64,000 nucleotides of DNA from Pseudoalteromonas sp. DL-6 (GCF_004328665.1 NZ_CP019770.1:558001-622000), one strand, 5' to 3'. Positions 8,664 to 18,798 are shown, numbered from the stretch's first letter. The notes: generated from the letters alone by a model not told the origin. A program made the numbers and translations.

Positions 8664-8850
8664 ATTAGTGCAAAGTAGAGTGACGCTTGATAATCCTACT
8701 ATAAATAACCATTGAAGTACTAAGGTTATATCTAAGATTTTGCAATAAAATAGTGTTGCATATGATTGAAATATATTAATTTACGTATAAAAAACATGAT
8801 GAAATAATAATTTAATCCCTTATATATTTACATAACATATTAGGCAAAAA

Positions 8851-9696
8851 ATGAAAATAACCAAAGTTTTAACTGCTTATGCTACCCAAGATGGGGATGG
8901 CGTCAATATCCGTCGTATTCCAGGATTTGATGGTAAATATTTAGACCCATTTTTAATGATTGATGAGCTTAAATCTGATGATGAGAGTGACTATATTGGT
9001 GGTTTTCCTCCTCACCCTCATCGAGGTATCGAAACTTTTACCTATATTTTAAAAGGAGGATTTGAGCATAAAGATCAAATGGGTAACATAGAAGCGATTC
9101 GCGCCGGTGACGTGCAATGGATGAGCACCGGTAGTGGTGTTATGCACAGTGAAATGCCACTTGCTGATGCTGAAAAAGGCTTACATGGCTTTCAAATTTG
9201 GCTCAATATGCCAAGCGCTGACAAAATGCGTGAGCCGCAATACCAGGATACCACAGAGCATCCAGCACCGAGGTTTACTAATCAACAAGGTATTAGTCTT
9301 AAAGCGCTAGCAGGGACATGGCAATTTGATTCACAGCAATTGGTTTCAAGCTTACAAAACTTAGCCGCTAATGGTGCTATAGCCGATGTGGCTTTGCCTG
9401 CAGGTAAGGAGCTTTATCTACCAGCACTAAAACAGCAAAAAGTGATGATTTACATACACACTGGGTCATTAGAATCAGCGCAAGGTGAAACCTTTGATGC
9501 AGGAAAATTACTTATTGTTGAGCCATCGAGTGATATTTGCATACGTGCCGAAAAAGCAGCAGGTGTTCTGATTTTAGCAGCTGATCCGCTTAATCAGCCA
9601 ATTGCACATATGGGGCCGTTTGTAATGACCACTGAAGCTGAAATCCGCCAAGCGGTTAGCGATTATCAAAACGGTTATTTTGGCTCACTGTCGTGA
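8851..9696 (+). CDS. Pirin family protein
   Basis: Bicupin metal-binding protein of the pirin family. Bacterial members include quercetin 2,3-dioxygenase-like YhhW, but the substrate here cannot be told. It has 281 residues. The N-terminal cupin shows FPPHPHRGIETFTYILKGGF and the HSEMP motif with the metal-binding His residues. A shorter C-terminal cupin starts around residue 170. It stands alone, divergent from the GGDEF/EAL gene and convergent with the small yqjK-like gene. Confidence 0.9.
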   Translation: MKITKVLTAYATQDGDGVNIRRIPGFDGKYLDPFLMIDELKSDDESDYIGGFPPHPHRGIETFTYILKGGFEHKDQMGNIEAIRAGDVQWMSTGSGVMHSEMPLADAEKGLHGFQIWLNMPSADKMREPQYQDTTEHPAPRFTNQQGISLKALAGTWQFDSQQLVSSLQNLAANGAIADVALPAGKELYLPALKQQKVMIYIHTGSLESAQGETFDAGKLLIVEPSSDICIRAEKAAGVLILAADPLNQPIAHMGPFVMTTEAEIRQAVSDYQNGYFGSLS

Positions 9697-9718
9697 CGAT
9701 TTAATGTAGGAGTGAATT

Positions 9719-9961
9719 TTAAGCGAGTAGTTTTAATAACCAACTGTATTTTTTTACCATGTTGGTGTCTCCCTTTGCCGACTCCACAACCGCGCCTGCG
9801 GTAAAAGCACTAACGAGCCCCACTTTTGTTGCGGCAAAACGTTTGGCTCGATATTTTATTGCCGTGAGGTGCTGACGCTTTAGCTCAGAGCGCATCACGA
9901 CTTCTTTGTGTAGCTGTTGCACTCGAGCATTCGGTGAGTTGATCAAGTAATTAATTAACAT
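9719..9961 (-). CDS. Small YqjK-like protein, last gene of a yqjD-yqjE-like operon
   Basis: A basic 80-residue protein with a central weakly hydrophobic stretch (KVGLVSAFTAGAVVES). I identify it by position rather than by a clear motif: it follows a DUF883 (YqjD-like) gene and a holin-superfamily (YqjE-like) gene, as yqjK does in E. coli. The gap to the upstream gene is only 13 bases. An internal ATG at residue 23 is an alternative start. Function unknown. Confidence 0.55.
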   Translation of the reverse strand: MLINYLINSPNARVQQLHKEVVMRSELKRQHLTAIKYRAKRFAATKVGLVSAFTAGAVVESAKGDTNMVKKYSWLLKLLA

Positions 9962-9974
9962 AATAGTGTATGCC

Positions 9975-10415
9975 TTATAATTTAAGCAGCTGCTTTAGAC
10001 TATTTAGCGTTTTAGTAAAGCCAATTTTTTTGCTTAGATAAACTGCGTTCCGCCACAGCCAAATTAAGCATAAAATTTGTAGGCTGATCACTACAGTAAT
10101 GCTCAGCCAAATCGAGCTAAATAAGTCAAAAGTCGCAAAGCCTACAATACCTAAAAACCCGACCCACAGTAACACCAAGCCACTGGCAAAACATCCGAGT
10201 AGGATGGTGATCAGTGCTAAGGATCTTAACGACAATTTCCATTCAGCTATGGCAAGCTGATGTGTCAACTTTCCTTGTTGATGATAATCATCCTTGAGCT
10301 GCGCTGCATAATCAGCAAGCTTAGCAACATGATCTTGCCAGTCATCGGCATGTTTTGCCGATGACTGCGAATCTGTCGATTGTGATTCACTTGATGTTGA
10401 ATGTAGGTTTTGCAT
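9975..10415 (-). CDS. YqjE-like membrane protein (phage holin family superfamily)
   Basis: A 146-residue protein with a Ser/Gln-rich N-terminus and a coiled region around residues 25-60. Two membrane segments follow, near 68-95 and 98-122 (ITILLGCFASGLVLLWVGFL and a second block ending in LCLIWLW). This is the YqjE layout. It lies five bases after the DUF883 gene, so the two are almost certainly co-transcribed. YqjD/YqjE proteins are inner-membrane, stationary-phase or stress-linked proteins in E. coli; that role is inferred here. Confidence 0.7.
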   Translation of the reverse strand: MQNLHSTSSESQSTDSQSSAKHADDWQDHVAKLADYAAQLKDDYHQQGKLTHQLAIAEWKLSLRSLALITILLGCFASGLVLLWVGFLGIVGFATFDLFSSIWLSITVVISLQILCLIWLWRNAVYLSKKIGFTKTLNSLKQLLKL

Positions 10416-10420
10416 TAGTA

Positions 10421-10738
10421 TTACTTGCGACGAAATAGTGCAGTAACTAACATACCAGCAGCAAATGCAAGACCAGCCGTTGCTAATGGGTTTTCTGATG
10501 CGAGTTGACGAGTCTTAGAAGTACATTCTTCTAATTTCTCGCGAGCTGCTAATTGTTTCTCATTAAGTGTTTCTGCTGAGCTGCTTGCTCCTTTACGAAC
10601 GCCATTTTCAGCTACCGCCGCTTTACTCGATAATGCATCTACTGCGTCATGCGCAGCTGATGTTGCCTTATCTGTTAACGGGGCCTCAATCTCTTGTTTT
10701 GTATCAATAGGTGTTTTGCTCTTTGTTGCCGTAGCCAT
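10421..10738 (-). CDS. YqjD-like DUF883 protein, C-tail-anchored
   Basis: A 105-residue protein with a long amphipathic, Ala/Lys/Glu-rich helical region (~20-80) and a C-terminal membrane anchor, PLATAGLAFAAGMLVTALFRRK. This is the ElaB/YqjD/DUF883 organisation. E. coli YqjD associates with ribosomes and the inner membrane in stationary phase; a similar role is inference. The ATG at 10738 has AAGGA 7 bases upstream and is preferred over a TTG two codons earlier. It is first gene of a three-gene minus-strand operon. Confidence 0.85.
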   Translation of the reverse strand: MATATKSKTPIDTKQEIEAPLTDKATSAAHDAVDALSSKAAVAENGVRKGASSSAETLNEKQLAAREKLEECTSKTRQLASENPLATAGLAFAAGMLVTALFRRK

Positions 10739-11180
10739 AATCAATCCTTAATAGTTTTTTAAAAGTAATTATTAAGGTGCAATGATTAAACCAGTTTTTA
10801 ACTCATTGTTTTTTATGGATTGTATTTTATTTACTAATTTTTAGTAGGTTTATAGCTGTAACTATTGCGACAACAGTTTGTAATTTTTACAAACTAAGGC
10901 GTTTTGATCATTCGAGGTTGATTTTTCCTTTGCTTACTCGGTTATACATTTCAGGTCACGATTTAGTTGCACCTAGTTCGAATAAACAAAGCCCTACACA
11001 CCCTAAATAAATTGTAATTATTCACTGTTTATTCATTAAGCAAATAATGCCAGTAAGCTAATAAAAAAAACGATAAAAAATTTTTTACTGGCTGATCAGA
11101 TTTTTTACTAAACAATTCAACCGCTTTAATCTGAGCCTTATTTTTTCAGGCTTCGCGGGGCGCTAAAGCTGGGTGACTTA
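10739..11180. other. Non-coding region between the yqjD-like operon and the mra promoter
   Basis: About 440 bp, AT-rich, without a convincing gene. It holds an 8-bp inverted repeat AGTTTGTA-ATTTT-TACAAACT at 10875-10895, and a weaker CAATGA...TCATTG pair (10780-10808) just upstream of the yqjD-like gene that could be an operator. No tRNA or riboswitch was recognised. Confidence 0.6.
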
Positions 11181-11211
11181 CTTGACAAAAAGGCTTGTCA
11201 AGCCCTAAACT
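11181..11211 (+). promoter_or_regulatory. mra promoter (dcw cluster)
   Basis: A consensus -35 TTGACA at 11182-11187 is followed, 18 bp later, by TAAACT at 11206-11211. This lies about 95 bp before mraZ, as in E. coli. The -35 sits in a perfect 7-bp inverted repeat, CTTGACA...TGTCAAG (11181-11202), and the -10 touches the first TGG box of the downstream operator. Confidence 0.75.
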
Positions 11212-11255
11212 GGAGCACTGTGGTAAAAAGTGGTGTTTAGTGGATCAAACTGGAT
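11211..11255 (+). promoter_or_regulatory. Putative MraZ operator: five TGG boxes at exact 10-bp spacing
   Basis: TGGAG, TGGTA, TGGTG, TGGAT and TGGAT start at 11211, 11221, 11231, 11241 and 11251, all on the same strand in perfect 10-bp phase. E. coli MraZ binds three TGGGN repeats separated by 5 bp in the same place, so the phase matches. The boxes begin at the -10 element, consistent with repression of the cluster by its first gene product. Confidence 0.75.
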
Positions 11256-11302
11256 CGGGTTAATCAAAAAGTTGATTAAAATAATTTTACAATAGGCTTT
11301 TT

Positions 11303-11761
11303 ATGTTTCGTGGCGCAAGTTCACTGAGTTTGGATGATAAAGGACGTTTTGCGGTACCAACAAAGTACCGAGACACGCTATTGTCTGAAGATCAGGGAAC
11401 GGTTATTTGCACTGTTGCACTCAATGAGCCTTGCCTTTGGTTATACCCCCTTGCTGAATGGTTAGAAATAGAAAGCCGTTTAGCAAAAATATCTAATATG
11501 AATCCCAGAGCGCGACGGATGCAACGTATGTTGTTAGGTAATGCGACAGAGTATCAGCTTGATAAAAACGGTCGAATTTTGCTGGCGCCTTCTTTGCGCT
11601 CACATGCAGAACTTGGCAAAAAAATTATGCTGGTGGGCTTAATGAATAAATTTGAGATTTGGGATGAGGCGCGTTGGCACGAACAAATGCGCCAAGACAC
11701 TGAGCTTGAAAGGCTTGGTGAATTTGAACCGAATGACGATTTAGATAACTTTACCCTCTAG
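11303..11761 (+). CDS. mraZ: Transcriptional regulator MraZ
   Basis: DNA-binding ring protein that represses the dcw cluster from the mra promoter. It has 152 residues, identical in length to E. coli MraZ. Two AbrB-like SpoVT half-domains are visible, each with the DxxGR signature: DDKGRFAVPTKYR near residue 11 and DKNGRILLAPSLR near residue 90. It is first gene of the dcw cluster; the upstream TGG boxes are its probable binding sites. Thirty bases separate it from rsmH. Confidence 0.96.
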   Translation: MFRGASSLSLDDKGRFAVPTKYRDTLLSEDQGTVICTVALNEPCLWLYPLAEWLEIESRLAKISNMNPRARRMQRMLLGNATEYQLDKNGRILLAPSLRSHAELGKKIMLVGLMNKFEIWDEARWHEQMRQDTELERLGEFEPNDDLDNFTL

Positions 11762-11790
11762 CAGCAAAACAAAAAGGCAAAAAATAGCTA

Positions 11791-12729
11791 ATGACAGCGC
11801 AATTTGAACACGTATCCGTATTAATGGAAGAAACCATAGATGCACTTGCAATTAAGCCAGACGGCATTTATATGGATGGCACCTTTGGACGTGGCGGACA
11901 TTCAGGGCAAATATTAGCGCGCTTGGGCGACGCTGGTCGCTTGCAGGCTATTGATCAAGATCCACAAGCTATAAAGTCAGCAGAAAAGTTTGCCGATGAT
12001 TCACGTTTTTCGATTGCTCACTCACGGTTCTCAAAGTTATACGAAGTTGCTGAGCAAAACGATCTAATTGGTAAAGTTGATGGCATTTTACTTGATATTG
12101 GTGTGTCGTCACCGCAGTTAGATGATGCCGCTCGTGGCTTTAGTTTTATGAAAGACGGCCCGCTTGATATGCGAATGGATCCAAGCACAGGCCGTAGCGC
12201 TGCGCAGTGGTTAGCTGAGGCGGAACTAGATGACATTACCCATGTGATCAAAAAGCTAGGTGAAGAAAAATTTGGTAAGCGCATTGCGCACAAGATATTG
12301 GAAGTGCGTGAACATACGCCAATCACTACCACTAAACAGCTCGCAGATTTAGTTGATGAAGCAGTACCCGTTAAAGATAAGTTTAAACATCCTGCAACGC
12401 GCACGTTTCAGGCAATTCGTATTTATATCAATAGCGAGTTAGAGGAAATTCAAACCGCACTACAAGCGGCGATTAAAGTTCTTAAGCCGGGTGGTCGCTT
12501 AGTTGTTATTTCTTTTCACTCTTTAGAAGATCGCATTGTAAAACAATTTATTAAAAAACAGAGTAAGGGAGAAGCGATACCCAGAGGTCTGCCTTTAACC
12601 GACGCACAAATAAATAAAAACCTGACGTTAAAAGCAGTGGGTAAAGCTATTAAACCAAGTGCTGATGAAGTGGCTCGCAATCCACGCTCTCGTAGCTCAG
12701 TACTAAGGATTGCACAGAGGTTGGGATGA
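11791..12729 (+). CDS. rsmH: 16S rRNA (cytosine(1402)-N4)-methyltransferase RsmH
   Basis: SAM-dependent methylation of N4 of C1402 in 16S rRNA; the same nucleotide is 2'-O-methylated by RsmI, also in this window. It has 312 residues (E. coli 313). Visible are the SAM-binding motif [11 protein letters not shown] near residue 28, [14 protein letters not shown], the GPLDMRMD motif, and [12 protein letters not shown]. Its stop codon overlaps the ftsL start (ATGA). Confidence 0.97.
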   Translation: MTAQFEHVSVLMEETIDALAIKPDGIYMDGTFGRGGHSGQILARLGDAGRLQAIDQDPQAIKSAEKFADDSRFSIAHSRFSKLYEVAEQNDLIGKVDGILLDIGVSSPQLDDAARGFSFMKDGPLDMRMDPSTGRSAAQWLAEAELDDITHVIKKLGEEKFGKRIAHKILEVREHTPITTTKQLADLVDEAVPVKDKFKHPATRTFQAIRIYINSELEEIQTALQAAIKVLKPGGRLVVISFHSLEDRIVKQFIKKQSKGEAIPRGLPLTDAQINKNLTLKAVGKAIKPSADEVARNPRSRSSVLRIAQRLG

Positions 12730-13052
12730 GTAAAAAAGCGAGTTATCGCCAACCCAATCTATTTATTGAAATAATTAAAGGCCTAGGTGCGAACAAGATC
12801 ACCTTGGCCTTGTTGGTTGTGATATTCGCGTCAAGTTTGAGCGTGGTGCAGGTAACTCATTTATCTCGTGCGCAATTAATTGAGCAAGATTCGTTACTGC
12901 AAGAGCGTGATGAATTGGATTTAGAGTGGCGTTATTTTTTAGTGGAAGAAGAATTTTATTCGCAACATGCACGCATTGAAGAAGTGGCAACGTCACAATT
13001 AGAAATGAAGCGGCCAACCAGCCAAGATGAGCAGGTAATTATATTACAATGA
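12726..13052 (+). CDS. ftsL: Cell division protein FtsL
   Basis: Bitopic inner-membrane protein of the FtsQLB complex that activates septal peptidoglycan synthesis by FtsWI. It has 108 residues: short cytoplasmic N-terminus, one membrane helix (~24-44, [20 protein letters not shown]), then a periplasmic coiled coil with leucine-type heptads to about residue 85. It is slightly shorter than E. coli FtsL (121). It overlaps rsmH and ftsI by 4 bases each. Confidence 0.95.
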   Translation: MSKKASYRQPNLFIEIIKGLGANKITLALLVVIFASSLSVVQVTHLSRAQLIEQDSLLQERDELDLEWRYFLVEEEFYSQHARIEEVATSQLEMKRPTSQDEQVIILQ

Positions 13053-14866
13053 GAACGCGAGGCAAAAAACCAGTCAACAACCTAATCGCATGGCGCTTTA
13101 TTTTAGTGTGCGCGGTGATTTTTTTAGTGTTTGTGACTTTGGTATCGCGCGCCGCATATTTGCAAGTAATTGAACCCGATAAGGCTCGCTCCGAAAGTGA
13201 CAAGCGTACAGTACGTGTTGAAAAATTGCATGTGCAACGCGGTATGATCTTCGATCGTAACGGTAAAGAGTTAGCTGTTAGTGTGCCTGTAGTCAGTGTG
13301 TATGCAGATCCTAAAGCTTTGCATAAATCACTGGTGAGCAAAGTGCTCAGACAAGCCCGTAAAAATGGTGAAGATCAGCAAACTCTGCGTGAAAATGTCG
13401 CTGAGCTAAACAAGCGTACCGCCCTGTATTATAAAAACGATTTGCGCTGGCGTGAACTAGCCGATGTACTGCGCATTGAACCGAGCAAAATTAATACCCG
13501 ACTACTTGATGATCCTACTCGTCGCTTTGTTTACTTAAAACGCCAAGTTACTCCGGCTGTTGCTAATTATATTGGCGATTTACGCCTACCAGGTATTCAT
13601 TTATTAGATGAATCAAAACGCTATTACCCTGCCGGTGAGGTCAGTGCGCATATCATTGGTTTTACTAATATCGATGGCAAAGGCATTGAAGGCATTGAAA
13701 AGCTTTACGAAAATGCACTCACAGGTGAAGAAGGCCGACGTACGATTCGAAAAGATGCTCAAGGACGTGAAGTTGAAGTGCTTGATGAGCGCGAGCGAGT
13801 GGAGCCTGAGAGTATTCAACTGAGTATTGATCAGCGTATTCAGGCGATTGCCTACAAAGCGGTTAAATCAGCGGTATTAACTTACAAGGCCACTTCAGGT
13901 TCAGCCATGGTGGTTGATGTTAAAACTGGTGAAGTTTTGGCTATGGTAAATAGTCCTTCATTTAATCCTAACAATTTAAGCGGTGCGGCTCCTCATAAGC
14001 GTCGTAACCGTGCAATTACCGATTTGTTTGAACCCGGCTCAACCGTTAAGCCTCTAGCCATTTTAGCTGGATTAGACTACGGCACAATCCAACCGGATGA
14101 CAAAGTTGATACCTACCCAGGCTGGATGCGTTTAGGGGGCAGCTTAGTACAAGATACCCGTAATCATGGTGAAATGACGCTGCGCGAAATTTTAAAGTAC
14201 TCCAGTAATATGGGCGTAACGAAAATAAGCCAAACCGTGCCCAAAGACTACTTTGTAGGTCTTTACCAAAAGGTGGGTTTTGGTAGTGATAGTGGTACCG
14301 GCATGGTCGGGGAAAGCAGTGGTTTATTTTACCCAAACCGTCGTTGGTCAGATCACGAAATTGCCGCACTTTCGTTTGGTTACAATATTGCCGTGAGTAC
14401 CGCGCAAATGGCTCGTTTTTACGCCATGTTAGGCGCAGGTGGGGTTAACCGCCCACTCACTGTACTAAAGCAAGACTCTATACCTGAAGGTGAACGTGTT
14501 TTTCAACAACAAGATGTTGAAGCTGTAGTTCATATGATGGAAAGCGTATTTGAAGAAGGTGGTACCGCACGCCGTATTAAAGTTGATGGCTACCGTGCAG
14601 CTGGTAAAACAGGTACTTCTAAAAAGGCCGCTGCAGGTGGTTATGGTGACGAATATGTAGGTTATTTTGCGGGCATTGCCCCTGCGAGTAATCCGCGATT
14701 AGCCGTTGTGGTATTAATCAACGAGCCCGGTGGAGATGTTTATTACGGTGGCGCAACGGCAGGTCCGGCGTTTGCAGAAATAATCTCTAATTCATTAAGA
14801 ATTTTAAACGTTGCCCCAGATAAAGACTCGGTGGCATACGTGAAGGGCAAAGATGATGGTGCGTGA
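13049..14866 (+). CDS. ftsI: Peptidoglycan D,D-transpeptidase FtsI (PBP3)
   Basis: Septal class B penicillin-binding protein that cross-links peptidoglycan at the division site. It has 605 residues: membrane anchor ~18-40, non-catalytic pedestal with RGMIFDRNGKELAVS, then the transpeptidase domain. All three active-site motifs are present: S331-TVK (nucleophile Ser331), S385-S-N387, and K520-TGTS. It partners FtsW, encoded six genes downstream. Start and stop overlap ftsL and murE. Confidence 0.97.
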   Translation: MRTRGKKPVNNLIAWRFILVCAVIFLVFVTLVSRAAYLQVIEPDKARSESDKRTVRVEKLHVQRGMIFDRNGKELAVSVPVVSVYADPKALHKSLVSKVLRQARKNGEDQQTLRENVAELNKRTALYYKNDLRWRELADVLRIEPSKINTRLLDDPTRRFVYLKRQVTPAVANYIGDLRLPGIHLLDESKRYYPAGEVSAHIIGFTNIDGKGIEGIEKLYENALTGEEGRRTIRKDAQGREVEVLDERERVEPESIQLSIDQRIQAIAYKAVKSAVLTYKATSGSAMVVDVKTGEVLAMVNSPSFNPNNLSGAAPHKRRNRAITDLFEPGSTVKPLAILAGLDYGTIQPDDKVDTYPGWMRLGGSLVQDTRNHGEMTLREILKYSSNMGVTKISQTVPKDYFVGLYQKVGFGSDSGTGMVGESSGLFYPNRRWSDHEIAALSFGYNIAVSTAQMARFYAMLGAGGVNRPLTVLKQDSIPEGERVFQQQDVEAVVHMMESVFEEGGTARRIKVDGYRAAGKTGTSKKAAAGGYGDEYVGYFAGIAPASNPRLAVVVLINEPGGDVYYGGATAGPAFAEIISNSLRILNVAPDKDSVAYVKGKDDGA

Positions 14867-16337
14867 TTTACACACAATTTTAAAATATTTAGAAATAGAT
14901 GCAGCAAGTTTAATGGTAAACGAGTTGCGTTTAGACAGCCGCGATGTAAAACCTGGTGATGTGTTTGTGGCAATAAAAGGTCATCAGCTTGATGGCGGAC
15001 AGTTTATTGATAAAGCAATTGAGAATGGTGCCAGTGCAATTATTGCCGACAGACTGTGTGAGTTTGAAAGTGATTTTGAGCCGCTTTATTTAGTCTCAGA
15101 ATTAAATAAAAAATTGCCTGTATTAGCGAGTAAATTTTACCAGCAACCGAGCCTAGAATTAGATTTAGTTGGCGTAACAGGTACCAATGGTAAGTCGACT
15201 ACTACCGCAATGATTGCTCATTTAGCACAGTTTTGTCGTACCCAAGCCGCAATTATAGGCACGCTCGGTTATGGCCATCCAGATAATTTAACACCGCTAC
15301 AAAACACCACACCATCAACGGTTGATTTACAGCATATTTTAAGTGACTTAAAAGAGCAGCAACATCGCTTAGTAGCGATGGAAGTATCATCGCATGGATT
15401 GGTACAGCACCGTGTTGATCAGTGCCATTTCAAAGCGGCGGTATTTACTAACCTATCTCGTGATCATCTAGATTATCATGGTGACATGGATAGTTACGGT
15501 GATGCCAAATTGATGCTGTTTCGTGATTTTGATGCTGCCAATGTCATTCTTAACCAAGATGACGGACAAGCAGAGCAATGGATTGAAAAATATAGCTTTA
15601 GTAAACTAATTTGTTATGGCCGTAAAAACTTAGCCCCTAAAAACGCTCAGTTTGTGTATTTTTCTGATGTTAGCTATTCAGCAACCGGTATTTCGGCGCA
15701 ATTAACTACAAGTTGGGGTGATATTGCCATAAAATCACCGTTATATGGTGAATTTAATCTATACAATTTAACCGCTGCTTTAGCCACATTATTAGCGCTA
15801 GGTTACCCATTAACGCAATTAGTGGCAGGGTGTGAGTATTTGCAACCTGTAGCAGGCAGAATGCAAGCATTTACAGCGCCAAATATGCCTACTTGCGTGG
15901 TTGATTATGCACATACGCCTGATGCACTCGCACTAGCGTTACAAGCGCTGCAACAACATGTACCAGGTGGAGTGAGTTGTGTATTTGGTTGCGGCGGCGA
16001 CAGAGATAAAGGTAAACGTGTACTAATGGCACAAGCCGCCGAGCAGTTTGCAGACAAAGTGATCATTACCAGTGATAACCCGCGCTCTGAAGATCCCAAT
16101 GAAATTATTAATGATGTAGCTGCAGGATTAACACACCCACAAAACGCCCTTTTAGAGGCCGACCGGGGTGCTGCGATACAATTTGCTATAGATAACGCAA
16201 AAGCCGGTGAGGTTATTTTAATTGCCGGTAAAGGGCATGAAGACTATCAAATTATAGGTAACAAACGCATTGATTTTTGCGACCGCCAATTTGTACAACA
16301 ACAATTAAAACAAGCAGTAAGAGGGTCTCAAGCATGA
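14853..16337 (+). CDS. murE: UDP-MurNAc-L-Ala-D-Glu:meso-DAP ligase MurE
   Basis: Cytoplasmic ATP-dependent ligase adding the third stem-peptide residue. It has 494 residues (E. coli 495). The P-loop GVTGTNGKSTTT is near residue 108. The substrate-specificity motif DNPR is present, the signature of meso-diaminopimelate rather than lysine addition, so the wall is of the usual Gram-negative type. It overlaps the end of ftsI by 14 bases and murF by 4 bases. Confidence 0.97.
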   Translation: MMVRDLHTILKYLEIDAASLMVNELRLDSRDVKPGDVFVAIKGHQLDGGQFIDKAIENGASAIIADRLCEFESDFEPLYLVSELNKKLPVLASKFYQQPSLELDLVGVTGTNGKSTTTAMIAHLAQFCRTQAAIIGTLGYGHPDNLTPLQNTTPSTVDLQHILSDLKEQQHRLVAMEVSSHGLVQHRVDQCHFKAAVFTNLSRDHLDYHGDMDSYGDAKLMLFRDFDAANVILNQDDGQAEQWIEKYSFSKLICYGRKNLAPKNAQFVYFSDVSYSATGISAQLTTSWGDIAIKSPLYGEFNLYNLTAALATLLALGYPLTQLVAGCEYLQPVAGRMQAFTAPNMPTCVVDYAHTPDALALALQALQQHVPGGVSCVFGCGGDRDKGKRVLMAQAAEQFADKVIITSDNPRSEDPNEIINDVAAGLTHPQNALLEADRGAAIQFAIDNAKAGEVILIAGKGHEDYQIIGNKRIDFCDRQFVQQQLKQAVRGSQA

Positions 16338-17716
16338 TCCCAATGGATTTTGATTGGCTAGCTAATGTGCTAGCAACCGATTATCAAGGTGATAATCGTC
16401 AAGTAATAAATATAAACACCGATACCCGTACTTTATGTGATGGTGAAGTGTTTTTGGCACTTAAAGGCCCTAACTTTGATGGTCATAAGTTTATTGAGCA
16501 AGCAAAACAAAAAGGTGCTATTGGAGTCATTGTCGATCACGCTGTTGATACCGACATTGCTCAATTTGTAGTTGCCGATACCCGTATTGCATTAGGCACA
16601 ATTGGAACAGCGGTTATGGCGCAAGTTGCACCTAAAACTATCGCTATTACTGGCAGTGTAGGTAAAACCACAGTTAAAGAAATGTGTGCCGCTATTTTAT
16701 CAAGTAAAGGGGATGTTTTAGCGACTAAAGGCAACTTCAATAATGATATTGGCGTGCCTCTTACCTTATTGAGATTAGAGCCACAGCATCGTTATGCTGT
16801 TATTGAACTCGGTGCAAACCATATTGGTGAAATTGCCTACACTACCGCCATGACCAAACCGGATGTTGCCGTGGTATGTAATGTTGCCGCGGCACATTTA
16901 GAAGGTTTTGGTAGCTTACAAGGGGTAGCACAAGCCAAAGGCGAAATTTACGATGGTTTAAAAGACGATGGCATTGCCATTGTTAATTGCGATAGCGAGT
17001 TTAGTCAGTATTGGCTTGATAAATTAGCAGCGCGAAAGGTTAAATGTTTTTCTAGCAGTGAAAAACTGGATATTTGGGCTGAGGACATCAGCCTAGATGC
17101 ACAAGCTCGAGCAAGCTTTATGTTATGTACCAAACAACACAGAGTTCCGGTTACGTTAGCATTGCCAGGCAAGCATAATATTAGCAACGCGCTTATTGCT
17201 GCGGCATTAACCAGTGAGTTTGACGTGTCGCTTGAAGAAATTGCCAGCGCCCTAGCGACCATGGGTGAAGTTAAAGGGCGGGTTAACCTGATTGAAGCTA
17301 GTGATTCACTCACCATTATTGATGATACTTATAATGCCAACGTTAAATCGGTAAAAGCGGCGATTGATTTACTTAGCGATATTCAAGGTCATCGTATTTT
17401 GGCTCTCGGTGATATGGGGGAGCTTGGTGAAGATGCTCGTAAGTATCATCAAGAAGTGGGCGAATATGCATTAGCGCAAGGCATTGATGAGCTATTTACA
17501 CTCGGTGTATTAAGTAAGTCAGCAAGTGATGTATTTGAGCTGCCTAATCGTCACTTTTCAAATCGTGAGCAAATGCTGCAGCAAATTCAAAACAGTATTA
17601 GCAAAGTAGATAAAAAAATTACCCTTGTCGTGAAAGGATCACGCAGTTCTCGCATGGAGCTTTTAGTAACCGATTTAGTTAATGGCCAGCAACAAGCCAT
17701 CAATGGAGTATCATAA
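16334..17716 (+). CDS. murF: UDP-MurNAc-tripeptide:D-alanyl-D-alanine ligase MurF
   Basis: Adds D-Ala-D-Ala to the UDP-MurNAc-tripeptide. It has 460 residues from the ATG at 16334, which gives an ATGA overlap with murE, carries GAGGG upstream and starts like other MurF proteins; a longer frame from 16277 has no such support. P-loop [13 protein letters not shown] and the MurF-type [17 protein letters not shown] are visible. The final TAA shares one base with the mraY start. Confidence 0.97.
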   Translation: MIPMDFDWLANVLATDYQGDNRQVININTDTRTLCDGEVFLALKGPNFDGHKFIEQAKQKGAIGVIVDHAVDTDIAQFVVADTRIALGTIGTAVMAQVAPKTIAITGSVGKTTVKEMCAAILSSKGDVLATKGNFNNDIGVPLTLLRLEPQHRYAVIELGANHIGEIAYTTAMTKPDVAVVCNVAAAHLEGFGSLQGVAQAKGEIYDGLKDDGIAIVNCDSEFSQYWLDKLAARKVKCFSSSEKLDIWAEDISLDAQARASFMLCTKQHRVPVTLALPGKHNISNALIAAALTSEFDVSLEEIASALATMGEVKGRVNLIEASDSLTIIDDTYNANVKSVKAAIDLLSDIQGHRILALGDMGELGEDARKYHQEVGEYALAQGIDELFTLGVLSKSASDVFELPNRHFSNREQMLQQIQNSISKVDKKITLVVKGSRSSRMELLVTDLVNGQQQAINGVS

Positions 17717-18798
17717 TGTTAGTTTGGCTGGCTGAGTATTTAACTCAATATTATAGTGGCTTTAATGTTTTTTCGTATTTAACTCTTCGTGCCATTTTAG
17801 GTATTTTGACCGCATTAATTATGTCGCTTTATTTGGGGTCAAAGTTAATTCGTGGTTTACAGCGCATGCAAATTGGACAAACAGTACGTGATGATGGTCC
17901 GCAATCGCATTTGTCTAAATCGGGTACGCCGACCATGGGTGGCTTACTTATTTTAGCGGCAATATTCACCAGCACTTTATTGTGGGCTGATTTGTCTAAT
18001 AAATACGTATGGGCCACATTATTTGTGATTGGTTCATTGGGGATTGTTGGCTTTATTGACGATTACCGCAAAGTGATCCGCAAAGATCCTAAAGGACTGA
18101 TTGCTAAGTGGAAGTATTTTTGGCAATCAGTAATTGCATTGGTTGTAGCAACTGCACTTTACATGACCAGTACCCAAGCGACAGAGACATCTCTTGTTGT
18201 ACCATTTTTTAAAGATGTACTGCCACAGCTAGGACTGTTTTATATCGTAATCACGTATTTTGCATTAGTGGGCACCTCAAACGCGGTAAACTTAACCGAC
18301 GGACTAGATGGCTTAGCTATTGTGCCAACAATTTTAGTGGCTGCAGCGCTGGCTATTATTGCTTATTTAACCGGTAATATTAACTTTTCAGCTTATTTAC
18401 ATATTCCGCATTTGCCACTTGCCAGTGAATTGGTAGTGGTGTGTACCGCTATTGTGGGTGCAGGGTTAGGCTTTTTATGGTTTAACACCTACCCAGCACA
18501 AGTGTTTATGGGCGATGTAGGCTCGTTAGCTCTAGGTGGTGCATTAGGTATTATTGCTGTGCTGGTTCGCCAAGAGTTATTACTTATTATTATGGGGGGC
18601 GTGTTTGTAATGGAAGCGCTGTCGGTAATTTTACAAGTTGGCTCTTATAAATTACGCGGCCAGCGTATTTTTAAAATGGCGCCGATTCACCACCATTATG
18701 AACTTAAAGGATGGCCAGAGCCACGCGTTATTGTGCGCTTTTGGATAATTTCTATTGTGCTGGTGCTCGCTGGCCTTGCGACATTAAAGATCCGATAA
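17716..18798 (+). CDS. mraY: Phospho-MurNAc-pentapeptide transferase MraY
   Basis: Transfers phospho-MurNAc-pentapeptide to undecaprenyl phosphate at the inner membrane, forming lipid I. It has 360 residues, identical to E. coli, with about ten membrane helices. Conserved motifs are [18 protein letters not shown] with the catalytic Asp residues, and [14 protein letters not shown] ribosome binding site lies within the end of murF, and the start overlaps its stop by one base. Confidence 0.98.
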   Translation: MLVWLAEYLTQYYSGFNVFSYLTLRAILGILTALIMSLYLGSKLIRGLQRMQIGQTVRDDGPQSHLSKSGTPTMGGLLILAAIFTSTLLWADLSNKYVWATLFVIGSLGIVGFIDDYRKVIRKDPKGLIAKWKYFWQSVIALVVATALYMTSTQATETSLVVPFFKDVLPQLGLFYIVITYFALVGTSNAVNLTDGLDGLAIVPTILVAAALAIIAYLTGNINFSAYLHIPHLPLASELVVVCTAIVGAGLGFLWFNTYPAQVFMGDVGSLALGGALGIIAVLVRQELLLIIMGGVFVMEALSVILQVGSYKLRGQRIFKMAPIHHHYELKGWPEPRVIVRFWIISIVLVLAGLATLKIR

